Assembly (NCBI GenBank): GCA_017510405.1
Contig: JAFWNG010000044.1
Coordinates: 1 to 34,072 of the forward strand
Source of the DNA: Solobacterium sp.
Lineage (GTDB): Bacteria; Bacillota_I; Bacilli_A; Erysipelotrichales; Erysipelotrichaceae
Direction: 5' to 3'
DNA: 34,072 nucleotides
Shown: in pieces, positions 24,042-31,876 of the stretch
Numbering within the stretch: position 1 is the stretch's first letter
Layout: each line of letters opens with the position of its first letter
Translations under genes and position numbers: made by a program
The notes under the pieces: generated by a model
Databases searched by the model: none
What the model saw: the letters and a program-made list of their open reading frames with translations, nothing else
Told to the model about the DNA's origin: nothing

Positions 24042-25629
24042 ATTTTCTGCGTATGATCATCGTGATGACCGCAAGGATCATCACGCATGTTCCGGCGATC
24101 ATGCCGGAAACATTTCCGTTGGATACCGTATGATCCTCTTCCGGTTCCGGCGGTACCGGTACAGGCTCATCCTGTTCCTTTTCCCGTACCGATTCTTCAA
24201 AACGGGAACGGTCCGCAGTGAACGCAGACAGTTTTCCGGCTTTGGAAAAATCCGCTTCCCGAGCAAATGTCCCGCTGACATGCAGGGTGTAGTCACTGTT
24301 TCCGTAAACGACACGCTTGCCGCCGGCATAGATCGTGACAAGACGGTCTTCTTCGTCTGTGATCCGCGCGCCTTCCTGCAGATACAGGTCGCTCACTTCG
24401 CAGTCCCTGTTCATGATCCAGACAGAAGACGCATCCATGTACACGCGAATGTACGGAAGACTGTCTTCCTTCTCACCGGCTTCCGCTGCCGGCACACCGC
24501 CGTATACCGTTCCGTCGGTCAGATAGAGATCAAGAGAAGCACCGTCAGATGCCCGTATCGTTCCCTGCATCGCTTCACTTATAGCAGTGACACTGACCGC
24601 CGCGTTTTCGCCGGCAATGTTCAGCAGCGCCGCATCTGCCGTGTTGTAGGAAATATCGCTTTCGGAAAGGATCAGTGACGCCGGTGTATCAACGACAGAG
24701 ATCACAGCGCCGGAATCGATCGACGAAGTGATCGTACTGTTTACGATCTGCAGGACTGCCGTCTCCCCGCCTGTTCCGGTGATCTCAACAGCGTGGGCAG
24801 TACCGGTATATTCCGGTGTATTCTTCCATGTGCTGTCAAAGCGCACATGATCCATGCGCAGCGTGCTCCCCTCTTTCAGAGAAGCGATCGGACTGCCGGT
24901 GGCCGTGCCGGTCACATCTTTCAGTTCCATGAGACCGCTGACTTTCAGAAGCGGCGCCCCGCTTCCGTGTGTATACAGTTCGCTGTCTGCCAGGCTGACG
25001 GTACCGCCGCCCTTCCCGATCACAACTGCCGCCGCTTCATTGCCGGCAGCCGTCACTTTGAGACCGGCACCGAAGAGCGTGCCGCCGAATGCCGTCCGCA
25101 GGCCTTCCGCACCGATGCCGGTGGAAGATACGCTTACTTCTGCAGCATATACCGTTCCCGCGTCGGCCGCAAAGATCACCGGCGATTCCGCCGCCATGGA
25201 GCTCATGTCCGTTTTCGTGATCTGCACGAGGCTCTTCGGATTCACTGACGCGATCATACTGTTGATGCCGTAGTCTTTCTCACGGTCTTCACGTTCTGCG
25301 TCACCAGACTTCTGCAGCTTCATGCTTTCGGCATTAAGCATTCCGCCGTTTCTCGCGGCAAGGATGCACTGCGGGCTGGTGGATGACGAAATATTCTGTC
25401 CGGCGACAAACACCTGGGAAGCGTCCGCGCTCAGGATCCCGTTCAGTGATCCGTGGTAGTCATACCTTTCCGTTTCGTTTTCTTTGGTTATTTCACTTTC
25501 TCCGGCATTTTCTTCTTCCGTTTCCGTTGTTTCTTCTGTTTCCCCGGGTTTTTCGGTCTCCCCGTATACCGGAACAGGACATTTCAGAAACAGCAGCAGA
25601 GCAATGCCGGACGCAACGATTCGTTTCAT
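24040..25629 (-). CDS. Secreted, membrane-anchored beta-helix-like surface protein
   Basis: The 529-residue protein is of unknown function. It has a Sec signal peptide (residues 1-23, cleavage near VYGET), an acidic linker rich in Glu and Thr (24-50), and a long region of short beta-rich repeats with many small residues. These include recurring units such as GGTLFGAGLKVTAAGNEAA and ESDISYNTADAALLNIAGEN, which suggests a right-handed beta-helix adhesin-like fold. A proline-rich stalk (EQDEPVPVPPEPEED, near 490) and a C-terminal membrane helix with the basic tail IIRRK follow. No LPXTG sorting motif is present, so the helix itself is the anchor. It is monocistronic with its own promoter and terminator. 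The fold is inferred from composition; no catalytic motif is visible. Confidence 0.7.
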   Translation of the reverse strand: MKRIVASGIALLLFLKCPVPVYGETEKPGETEETTETEEENAGESEITKENETERYDYHGSLNGILSADASQVFVAGQNISSSTSPQCILAARNGGMLNAESMKLQKSGDAEREDREKDYGINSMIASVNPKSLVQITKTDMSSMAAESPVIFAADAGTVYAAEVSVSSTGIGAEGLRTAFGGTLFGAGLKVTAAGNEAAAVVIGKGGGTVSLADSELYTHGSGAPLLKVSGLMELKDVTGTATGSPIASLKEGSTLRMDHVRFDSTWKNTPEYTGTAHAVEITGTGGETAVLQIVNSTITSSIDSGAVISVVDTPASLILSESDISYNTADAALLNIAGENAAVSVTAISEAMQGTIRASDGASLDLYLTDGTVYGGVPAAEAGEKEDSLPYIRVYMDASSVWIMNRDCEVSDLYLQEGARITDEEDRLVTIYAGGKRVVYGNSDYTLHVSGTFAREADFSKAGKLSAFTADRSRFEESVREKEQDEPVPVPPEPEEDHTVSNGNVSGMIAGTCVMILAVITMIIRRK

Positions 25630-25647
25630 ATTTTCACTCCTGCTATA

Positions 25648-25676
25648 AGGATACCCTTTTCCCGGTATCTGTGCAA
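25648..25676 (-). promoter_or_regulatory. Promoter with palindrome in its spacer, for the surface protein gene
   Basis: On the minus strand TTGCAC (complement of 25671-25676) and TATCCT (complement of 25648-25653) are 17 bases apart. The spacer and -10 contain an inverted repeat GATACC (25650-25655) N8 GGTATC (25664-25669). This is a likely repressor site. Confidence 0.45.
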
Positions 25677-25736
25677 AGAAACTGTGAAGTCCCGTAAAAA
25701 TATCGTCATGTATACGCTTACATAAAAAATCTTATA

Positions 25737-25765
25737 TTGACCGAAGACGGCTGAAACGATACTAT
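25737..25765 (+). promoter_or_regulatory. Promoter of the uracil/xanthine permease gene
   Basis: TTGACC (25737-25742) and TACTAT (25760-25765) are spaced by exactly 17 bases. The leader of about 20 bases is too short for a PyrR attenuator or a riboswitch. Confidence 0.65.
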
Positions 25766-25793
25766 TTATCGGGAAAAAAAGGGGGTAGTACGT

Positions 25794-27158
25794 ATGAAAC
25801 TCGTCTACAATGTGGAAGACAGACCGCAGACCAATCAGCTTGTCGTCTTTGCCTTCCAGCAGGTACTGGCCATCATGGCTGCTACGATCGCTGTTCCGAT
25901 GATCATCGGCAACGGCATGAGTTCAGCCGCAGCACTGTTCGGTGCAGGTGTCGGTACACTGGTCTATGTCATGTTTACACAGCGCAAAAGCCCGGTGTTC
26001 CTGGGTTCTTCTTTTGCCTTTATCGGTTCAATGTCCGCAGCCTTTGCGGGTGCCGTATCCGTACAGGCCGGTTATGCCGGACTGATCCTCGGCGCGCTCT
26101 TTGCCGGTCTGGTCTATGTCGCTCTTGCTCTGACAGTCAAAGCAGTCGGCGTACACTGGGTCAACCGACTGATGCCGCCGGTCGTCATCGGACCGACCGT
26201 CGCGATCATCGGTCTTTCTCTGGCCGGAAACGCGGTCGGCGATCTGCAGACATCCAGCGCTACCGGTGAACCGACACAGTGGGCGATCCTGTGCGGTATC
26301 GTCGCTCTGTTCACAACAATGCTTGCCAGCACATACGGCAAGAAGAACGCCAAACTGATTCCGTTCATTCTCGGTATCGTCACCGGCTATATCGTCGCCG
26401 CAGTCCTCACGCTGATCGGCAATTCCACCGGCAACGCCGCAATGCAGATCATCAACTTCACGCCGGTCATGAAGCTTGTTGAAAACGGCGTGACATTATC
26501 TACCTTCTTCTCTGTTCCGGACTTCACATTCCTGACCGCAGCCAAGGGTCTTGCGGACATCGATGCAGGTTATATCGGAACGATCGCTGTTGCGTATCTG
26601 CCGGTCGCATTCGTCGTCTTCGCGGAACACATCGCCGACCACAAGAACATCTCCACGATCATCGAACGCGATCTGCTGGATGATCCGGGTCTCGACCGCA
26701 CCCTGCTCGGTGACGGTGTCGGTTCCATCGTCGGCGCATTCTTCGGCGGCTGCGCCAACACGACATACGGTGAATCCGTTGCCTGTGTTGCCATCACAAA
26801 GAACGCATCTGTCACAACGATCATCACCGCTGCGATCGAGTGCATCATCATCTCGTTCCTGGCACCGTTCGTTGCCTTCATCTCCAGCATCCCTGCCTGC
26901 GTCATGGGCGGCGTATGTATGGCATTATATGGATTCATCGCTGTCTCCGGTCTCAAGATGATCCAGAGACTTGACTTTGAAATGAACCGCAACGTCTTCG
27001 TTGTTTCCACGATCCTGATCTCCGGTATCGGCGGCCTGTCGCTGACATTCGGAAAGATCACGATCACTTCCGTTGCCTGCGCTCTGATCCTCGGCATCAT
27101 CGTTAATACGATCCTGCGCGGAGATCCGGAAGCTCAGGACAAACAGAACAAATACTGA
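25794..27158 (+). CDS. uraA: NCS2-family uracil/xanthine permease (UraA-like)
   Basis: The 454-residue nucleobase-cation symporter has 14 predicted membrane segments. It starts with NQLVVFAFQQVLAIMAATIAVPMI and has SSFAFIGSM near residue 70. The NCS2 core block FAEHIADHKN is near 277-286, with the substrate-site glutamate in that stretch, followed by GDGVGSIVGAFFGG and the NTTYGESVA segment with the second conserved glutamate. This resembles UraA/PyrP more than xanthine permeases, so uracil is the likely substrate. AGGGGG lies before the ATG. It is a single-gene unit. Together with the nucleoside importer at the left end it indicates reliance on base salvage. Confidence 0.92.
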   Translation: MKLVYNVEDRPQTNQLVVFAFQQVLAIMAATIAVPMIIGNGMSSAAALFGAGVGTLVYVMFTQRKSPVFLGSSFAFIGSMSAAFAGAVSVQAGYAGLILGALFAGLVYVALALTVKAVGVHWVNRLMPPVVIGPTVAIIGLSLAGNAVGDLQTSSATGEPTQWAILCGIVALFTTMLASTYGKKNAKLIPFILGIVTGYIVAAVLTLIGNSTGNAAMQIINFTPVMKLVENGVTLSTFFSVPDFTFLTAAKGLADIDAGYIGTIAVAYLPVAFVVFAEHIADHKNISTIIERDLLDDPGLDRTLLGDGVGSIVGAFFGGCANTTYGESVACVAITKNASVTTIITAAIECIIISFLAPFVAFISSIPACVMGGVCMALYGFIAVSGLKMIQRLDFEMNRNVFVVSTILISGIGGLSLTFGKITITSVACALILGIIVNTILRGDPEAQDKQNKY

Positions 27159-27166
27159 GAGCGTTG

Positions 27167-27201
27167 AAAAACCGTGTGCTGAACAGACTGCACACGGTTT
27201 T
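27167..27201. terminator. Bidirectional terminator between uraA and the DUF4214 operon
   Basis: AAAACCGTGTG (27167-27177) pairs perfectly with CACACGGTTTT (27191-27201) around a 13-base loop. The T-run after it on the plus strand and the A-run before it let it act in both directions. Confidence 0.85.
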
Positions 27202-27240
27202 CTTTTTGTCTTCTGAATTAAGGAAAGACGGTTCCTGTCC

Positions 27241-28614
27241 CTAGAGACCGTAGGATTTCATCAGAGCTTTGAACTCAGCACTGTCCGCAAACCCGCTGAT
27301 CACAAAGTCACGGGACGCACCGTTATTCAGATAATTCACCCAGAATGCCTTCCCGGCAGGATCCGGTTCACGATCCATGAACGTCCGGTAAAGGATCGTC
27401 ACAAAGTCGCTGTTGTTCAGTTTCCTGCTGTAGAATTCCTGGCTGTGGAAGAAACTCATTGCGGCTTCCTTCGGCGTCATTTTCCCGGTCAGGATCTGCT
27501 GACACCAGAAATTCAGGCCTGCCACATCAAACCCTCTGCCCAGTGCCCTGGTGTACAGGCGGGCAATGAATGCGGTCAGCCCCGGCTTCTGATCACGCGG
27601 TTCGGTCAGTTTGATCGTTCCCGGATCGATACCGTATTTCTTGCACAGATCTTTAAACTCCTGACTTGCCAGGAACATCTTCAGGATATAGTTGCGGGAC
27701 ACGCCCGTTGCCAGCAGATCCGTCCACGTCTTTTTCCCTGCTGCATCCGACGGACGGTCCATGATGGCGTTGTAGCAGAGCTCCACGAAATCGGCGTCCG
27801 AATAACTGATCTTGTTGAATTCGCTGCTGTTGAAGATGCCGTAGACGATATCTGCAGCTTTGGATGTCCGGTTCCGCAGACTTGTGGACCAGCCGGAATA
27901 TCCGGTCGGATCCGGTTCACGGCCGAGACACAGGATGTAGAGACGGCGGACAAAGGCTTCTACTTTATCATCGGTCTTGACTTTGAAAATAATCTTGATG
28001 CCTTCATCCGGCACCGTGTTCTTCGTATAGGATGCATCATAGCCGTTGATCGACACTTTCAGCGTTTCATTATAATAATTCAGGCCGTACATCTCATTCG
28101 GATAGATGTTTATTTCCGCCCAGTAGGTCTGGTTTTCCGCAAACTTTCCTGTATACGGCACCGTCGCGTCATACGTCTTCAGCCAGCGCATCGTATAGAT
28201 CCAGTACTTCGGATTCTGATCCATAATGGCAATATCCGGATACACAGCAGTCTGTCCGGCCAGCGGCCAGGTCAGCTTGAGGTTGATCGAATTGATCGCA
28301 TACGAATATGTAATATAAAGCGTTTTATTCTCAAATACCGACTCGTTGGGATCATATGGCGTATAAGACGTATTTTTGTAGAATGTCGGCATGCGGCCGC
28401 TGTCGTACTGGTTGATTTCCTCCAGATACTGCGGATACTGGTGGAACGTTTCCAGCAGACTGTCTCCCTGATAGACCTGGAAAGCCGTGATCTGGTATCC
28501 GCTCATATCCTTGATATAAACAGAGTAATAATGGGCGGCGCGCACTTTGAGCGGATTCAGAAATCCGGCAGCGAAAACCATGAGCGCAAGCAGACTTTTG
28601 AGAATTTTCTTCAT
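27241..28614 (-). CDS. Secreted DUF4214-domain protein, copy 3 of the array
   Basis: The 457-residue exported protein has a signal peptide at residues 1-26 (cleavage after VRA). An N-terminal beta-rich region (27-210) resembles Listeria-Bacteroides-type repeats. Two DUF4214 units follow (about 215-335 and 345-457). Each unit has the recognisable order VRRLYxxxLGREPDxxG..W, then FxxSxEF and a terminal FxxLxxxYG. LTEPRDQKPGLTAFIARLY links the units. The function of DUF4214 is unknown; it is common in secreted and cell-surface proteins. There is no anchor, so it is probably released. AAGGAGGG precedes the ATG. This is the most diverged of the three copies in its C-terminal half. Confidence 0.85.
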   Translation of the reverse strand: MKKILKSLLALMVFAAGFLNPLKVRAAHYYSVYIKDMSGYQITAFQVYQGDSLLETFHQYPQYLEEINQYDSGRMPTFYKNTSYTPYDPNESVFENKTLYITYSYAINSINLKLTWPLAGQTAVYPDIAIMDQNPKYWIYTMRWLKTYDATVPYTGKFAENQTYWAEINIYPNEMYGLNYYNETLKVSINGYDASYTKNTVPDEGIKIIFKVKTDDKVEAFVRRLYILCLGREPDPTGYSGWSTSLRNRTSKAADIVYGIFNSSEFNKISYSDADFVELCYNAIMDRPSDAAGKKTWTDLLATGVSRNYILKMFLASQEFKDLCKKYGIDPGTIKLTEPRDQKPGLTAFIARLYTRALGRGFDVAGLNFWCQQILTGKMTPKEAAMSFFHSQEFYSRKLNNSDFVTILYRTFMDREPDPAGKAFWVNYLNNGASRDFVISGFADSAEFKALMKSYGL

Positions 28615-28653
28615 GTGACCCTCCTTCTCATTGTCGTTTTTGTTTACCGTGTA

Positions 28654-30057
28654 TTATTTGATCCCATAGGATGCCATCAGTTTCGTGAACTCCGGACTGT
28701 AGGCAAAGCCATACAGTACCTGATCACGGCTCATTCCGTTCTGCATATGTTTGAGCCAGTCCGCAAATCCCTCCTGATCCGGTTCCCGGTTCAGGAATGT
28801 CCGGTACAGACGCTTCAGGTATTCCGAATTGGAATAATTGTGATTCTTGAATTCCGCACTGTGGAAGAACCCGTCGGACGCGGTTTTGATCGCTTCTGCC
28901 TTTTTGCTGGAAGCCGCAAGGATCTTTTTGCACCAGGTGTTCAGCCCCGGAACATCAAACGACCTGCCCAGTGCCTTCTTATAACAGCGGGCGACGAAGC
29001 TTGTTATTCCGTAGTTCTGATCACGCGGTTCCGTCAGTGTGATCGTTCCCTGCGCGATCCCGTATTTGGCGCACAGAGCTTTGAATTCATTACTGCCGAC
29101 AAATCCGCGCAAGACGAAGTTGCGGGAAACGCCGTTGTCGAGCGCGTCCAGCCAGTCATTCAGTCCCGGCAGATCGTATGCCCGGTTCATAAGCACTTCG
29201 TAGCAGGTCTCAACGAAATCCCGTTCCGAGAAACCGTTGTTCAGGAACTCACTGCTGTTGAAGAAGCCGTATACCGTCTGCGCAGCTGTAATGGTTTTGT
29301 TTTTCAGTTTTCCGCTCCAGGACTGAAAACCGGCAGGTTCCGGTTCCCGGAAAAGACACATATTGTACAGTCTGCGAACAAATGCCTGTACCGGATCATC
29401 TATTTTCACCGCATAGACAATACGGATGCCGTTCGAAGGAAATGGTTCTGCCGTGTACGAGGCCTGCCCGCCGTTGATATATGCTTTGAGCGTATTCCCG
29501 AACGTATAGAACCCGTACTGTTCCACCGGGTATAGATACGCTTCGAGATAATACGTCGCCCCCTGCTGGAATACTCCCGTATACGGCACTTTTGCGTCTG
29601 CCGTCTTCAGCCACCTGTAAGAGGAAGGATAATAGGCCGCATGATGCTCGGACGGATACAGGCCCGGGTTGCCGGCACTCTGCCCCGCTTTCGGCCAGAT
29701 CAGCCGCAGATTGATATCATTTATTGACCATACCGTACTGACGTACAGGATCAGGTCTTTTGTTACAGCAGAATTGGGATCATAGCGTACGGTACATGCC
29801 GCATTGGAATACAGAAGCGGGATACGCGATGTATCACCCCATGTCATATTTGCGTATTCCGACGGGTGCGCCTGGAGATACTTTTCCAGGCTGGACCCCT
29901 TTTCGATCGAATACGAGGTCACCTCTACGTCATTGGTATCCAGGATATGCAGGGTGTACTTCGTCTCCGCATGAATTCCGGACATCTGCAGCAGAAGGCA
30001 GATGACCGCCAGGATCACAGCGGCGGACCTGGCGATTCGTTCCGCTCTTTTCTTCAT
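28654..30057 (-). CDS. Secreted DUF4214-domain protein, copy 2 of the array
   Basis: The 467-residue protein has the same plan as its neighbours: signal peptide (1-31, cleavage near IHA), a beta-rich N-terminal region with VPYTGVFQQGATYYLE near 165, and two DUF4214 units (about 220-340 and 350-467). Its C-terminal unit is nearly the same at DNA level as that of the next upstream copy, with shared stretches such as NREPD and FFHSAEFKNHNYSN. This points to recent duplication or gene conversion. The ribosome binding site is weak (AAGAAG), and the gene starts 24 bases after the copy upstream, so it depends on that transcript. Confidence 0.85.
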   Translation of the reverse strand: MKKRAERIARSAAVILAVICLLLQMSGIHAETKYTLHILDTNDVEVTSYSIEKGSSLEKYLQAHPSEYANMTWGDTSRIPLLYSNAACTVRYDPNSAVTKDLILYVSTVWSINDINLRLIWPKAGQSAGNPGLYPSEHHAAYYPSSYRWLKTADAKVPYTGVFQQGATYYLEAYLYPVEQYGFYTFGNTLKAYINGGQASYTAEPFPSNGIRIVYAVKIDDPVQAFVRRLYNMCLFREPEPAGFQSWSGKLKNKTITAAQTVYGFFNSSEFLNNGFSERDFVETCYEVLMNRAYDLPGLNDWLDALDNGVSRNFVLRGFVGSNEFKALCAKYGIAQGTITLTEPRDQNYGITSFVARCYKKALGRSFDVPGLNTWCKKILAASSKKAEAIKTASDGFFHSAEFKNHNYSNSEYLKRLYRTFLNREPDQEGFADWLKHMQNGMSRDQVLYGFAYSPEFTKLMASYGIK

Positions 30058-30081
30058 ATACTTCTTATTCTGGACGTACTG

Positions 30082-31488
30082 TTACAGTCCGTACTTCGCC
30101 ATGATCTTGGCAAACTCAGTGCTGTACGCAAAGCCGTACAGAACCTGATCGCGGCTCATTCCGTTCTTCAAATAATTGAGCCAGTCGTTGAATCCCTCCG
30201 GATCCGGCTCCCGGTTCAGGAATGTCCGGTACAGACGCTTCAGGTATTCTTCGTTGGAATAATTGTGATTCTTGAACTCCGCACTGTGGAAGAATCCGTC
30301 GGATGCAGTTTTGATCGCCTCCTCCTTTTTATTGGAAGCTGCCAGGATCGTTTTGCACCAGCTGTTCAGGCCTGGAACATCAAACGATCTGTCCAGTGCT
30401 TTTGTATAACAGCGGGCCACGAAACTGGTTATTCCGTAGTTCTGATCGCGCGGTTCCGTCAGTTTGATGGTACCCGGTACGATGCCGAACTTATTGCACA
30501 GGTCAATGTACTCCTTACTGCCGACGAATCCCGCCAGAACGTAATTCCGCGAAACACCGTTTGCCAGATACTCCAGCCAGAGTTTTTTGCCCGGCGCATC
30601 AGCGGCACGGTCAAACAGCGCTTTATAGCACTTATCAAGGAACGGGCCGTCTTTGTAATTATGAGCGAGGAATTCCGGACTGTTGAAGAACCCGTGGACC
30701 AGCGTAGTAGCCGGCTCCTGCGATATTTTCAGCATTCCGTACCAGAAGTTAAAGCCCATGCTGTCTGGGTTTCTGTCGAGACATTCCTCATACATTCTGC
30801 GGATAAACGCCTGTACATTATTGTCCAGGCTGATCGGATACTTGATATTGACGCCAAGACCAAAGTTCATATCGTAGTATACTTCTGCCCCGTCGATGAG
30901 CACCGTCAGTATCCGGGTAAACCCGTTCATTGCAAATCCGTTTTTCCCTCTTACAGAGACATCCAGCCAGTAAATCTTTCCTTCCTGGAACTTCCCGGTA
31001 AACGGGACCTGATCGTCCCGGTTCTCGAGGAAAGCCACGCTTGTGATCGTATAATTCGCCGGTCCAACGATACTGACATTCGGCGTAACGGTGCCGTATT
31101 CTCCTATCACCGGCGGCTTGAACGTCAGATTCACTTCATTGACCGGTTTGTATGTCTGCCGGTAAAGCGTAACGTTGCTGTTGATCTTGTCTTCCAGGAA
31201 GATCGGTGTACTGCCGGCTTTGTCCAACGTCCACACTGTCATCTTATTCTCTGTGTCTTCCAGCTCCGGATAATTGTACTGATAGTATTTGAATGCGTCT
31301 TTGAACGACGTTCCGGCCAGGATATCATTCATGTTATCCGGGAGATTAGCGATCTGTGATCCGTCTTTATTCCGGAAATGAATGTAGTAATAGGTCGGTC
31401 CGGCTTTTACTGTATTTGCATTGAACGGCAAGCACAGCAAAGCGATCATACAAGCGAGAATAAAACGAAAAAACCTTTTGAATTTCAT
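30082..31488 (-). CDS. Secreted DUF4214-domain protein, copy 1 of the array
   Basis: The 468-residue exported protein begins at the ATG at 31488, chosen because AAGGAGAG lies eight bases upstream; an in-frame start 17 codons earlier has none. The signal peptide covers about 1-28 (cleavage after VKA). The N-terminal beta-rich region includes VPFTGKFQEGKIYWLD, and two DUF4214 units follow (about 215-335 and 345-468). The first unit is distinct (DRNPDSMGFNFWYG); the second closely matches copy 2. It is first in the operon and divergent from lysS. The role may be adhesion or host interaction, but this is inference from secretion and repetition only. Confidence 0.85.
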   Translation of the reverse strand: MKFKRFFRFILACMIALLCLPFNANTVKAGPTYYYIHFRNKDGSQIANLPDNMNDILAGTSFKDAFKYYQYNYPELEDTENKMTVWTLDKAGSTPIFLEDKINSNVTLYRQTYKPVNEVNLTFKPPVIGEYGTVTPNVSIVGPANYTITSVAFLENRDDQVPFTGKFQEGKIYWLDVSVRGKNGFAMNGFTRILTVLIDGAEVYYDMNFGLGVNIKYPISLDNNVQAFIRRMYEECLDRNPDSMGFNFWYGMLKISQEPATTLVHGFFNSPEFLAHNYKDGPFLDKCYKALFDRAADAPGKKLWLEYLANGVSRNYVLAGFVGSKEYIDLCNKFGIVPGTIKLTEPRDQNYGITSFVARCYTKALDRSFDVPGLNSWCKTILAASNKKEEAIKTASDGFFHSAEFKNHNYSNEEYLKRLYRTFLNREPDPEGFNDWLNYLKNGMSRDQVLYGFAYSTEFAKIMAKYGL

Positions 31489-31621
31489 ACAAACTCTCCT
31501 TCCGATTAACAGTGATCTGCAGCACACTAAAAGAAGCAAATGCTGCTTCTGATTTGTTTAAATTTTATCAGAATTCACAATCCTTAAAAAGTTACGCATT
31601 TGCCTATATTGTCACTCCTCA

Positions 31622-31649
31622 TTGCAAAGATTCGAAAACATGCTAGAAT
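31622..31649 (+). promoter_or_regulatory. Promoter of the lysS T-box transcript
   Basis: TTGCAA (31622-31627) and TAGAAT (31644-31649) are 16 bases apart, predicting a start near 31656, just before the T-box stem I. Confidence 0.6.
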
Positions 31650-31655
31650 TAAGCC

Positions 31656-31858
31656 GCTGACAATGACGGAGAATGGACTTGCAGGACATTGAGAGAGAGC
31701 TTCCGGCCGGTGAAAGGAAGTGAATGAAATGCATTTCGACAAGGCCTCCCGAGAACGCCGCAGTCCAGCGATACAGGCATGAATGAGGCAGCGAATGCTG
31801 TGAATTAGGGTGGTACCACGAACAAGCTCTCGTCCCTATGGAGGAGAGCTTTTATTTT
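31656..31858 (+). promoter_or_regulatory. T-box leader controlling lysyl-tRNA synthetase
   Basis: The T-box sequence AGGGTGGTACCACG lies at 31807-31820. The stem I AG-bulge (AGAGAG near 31692-31698) and the distal loop GGTGAAAGGAAG (31709-31720) are in place. The terminator stem is AAGCTCTC (31824-31831) / GAGAGCTT (31844-31851), then TTATTTT. Uncharged tRNA pairs its anticodon with the specifier and its 3' end with the T-box to favour the antiterminator. AAG at 31741-31743, a Lys codon on the 3' side of the predicted specifier loop, fits tRNA-Lys. The specifier placement is tentative because I folded it by eye. Confidence 0.9.
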
Positions 31859-31876
31859 GTTAGGAGGAAAATGATC

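Noticed and set aside
25630-25793. PyrR attenuator or purine riboswitch before the uracil permease
   Set aside because: The promoter at 25737-25765 leaves a leader of about 20 bases, too short for either.
27445-31359. Very long plus-strand open frames (696 and 497 codons) opposite the DUF4214 genes
   Set aside because: They are antisense to genes with signal peptides, ribosome binding sites and recognised domains, and their translations are Cys/His/Arg-rich without any domain. The codon bias of the sense strand keeps this frame open.
31532-31550. Hairpin AGAAGCA / TGCTTCT in the leader of the DUF4214 operon as a terminator or riboswitch
   Set aside because: The stem is seven pairs with only a short U-run on the minus strand, and no other conserved structure surrounds it. 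It may be chance.
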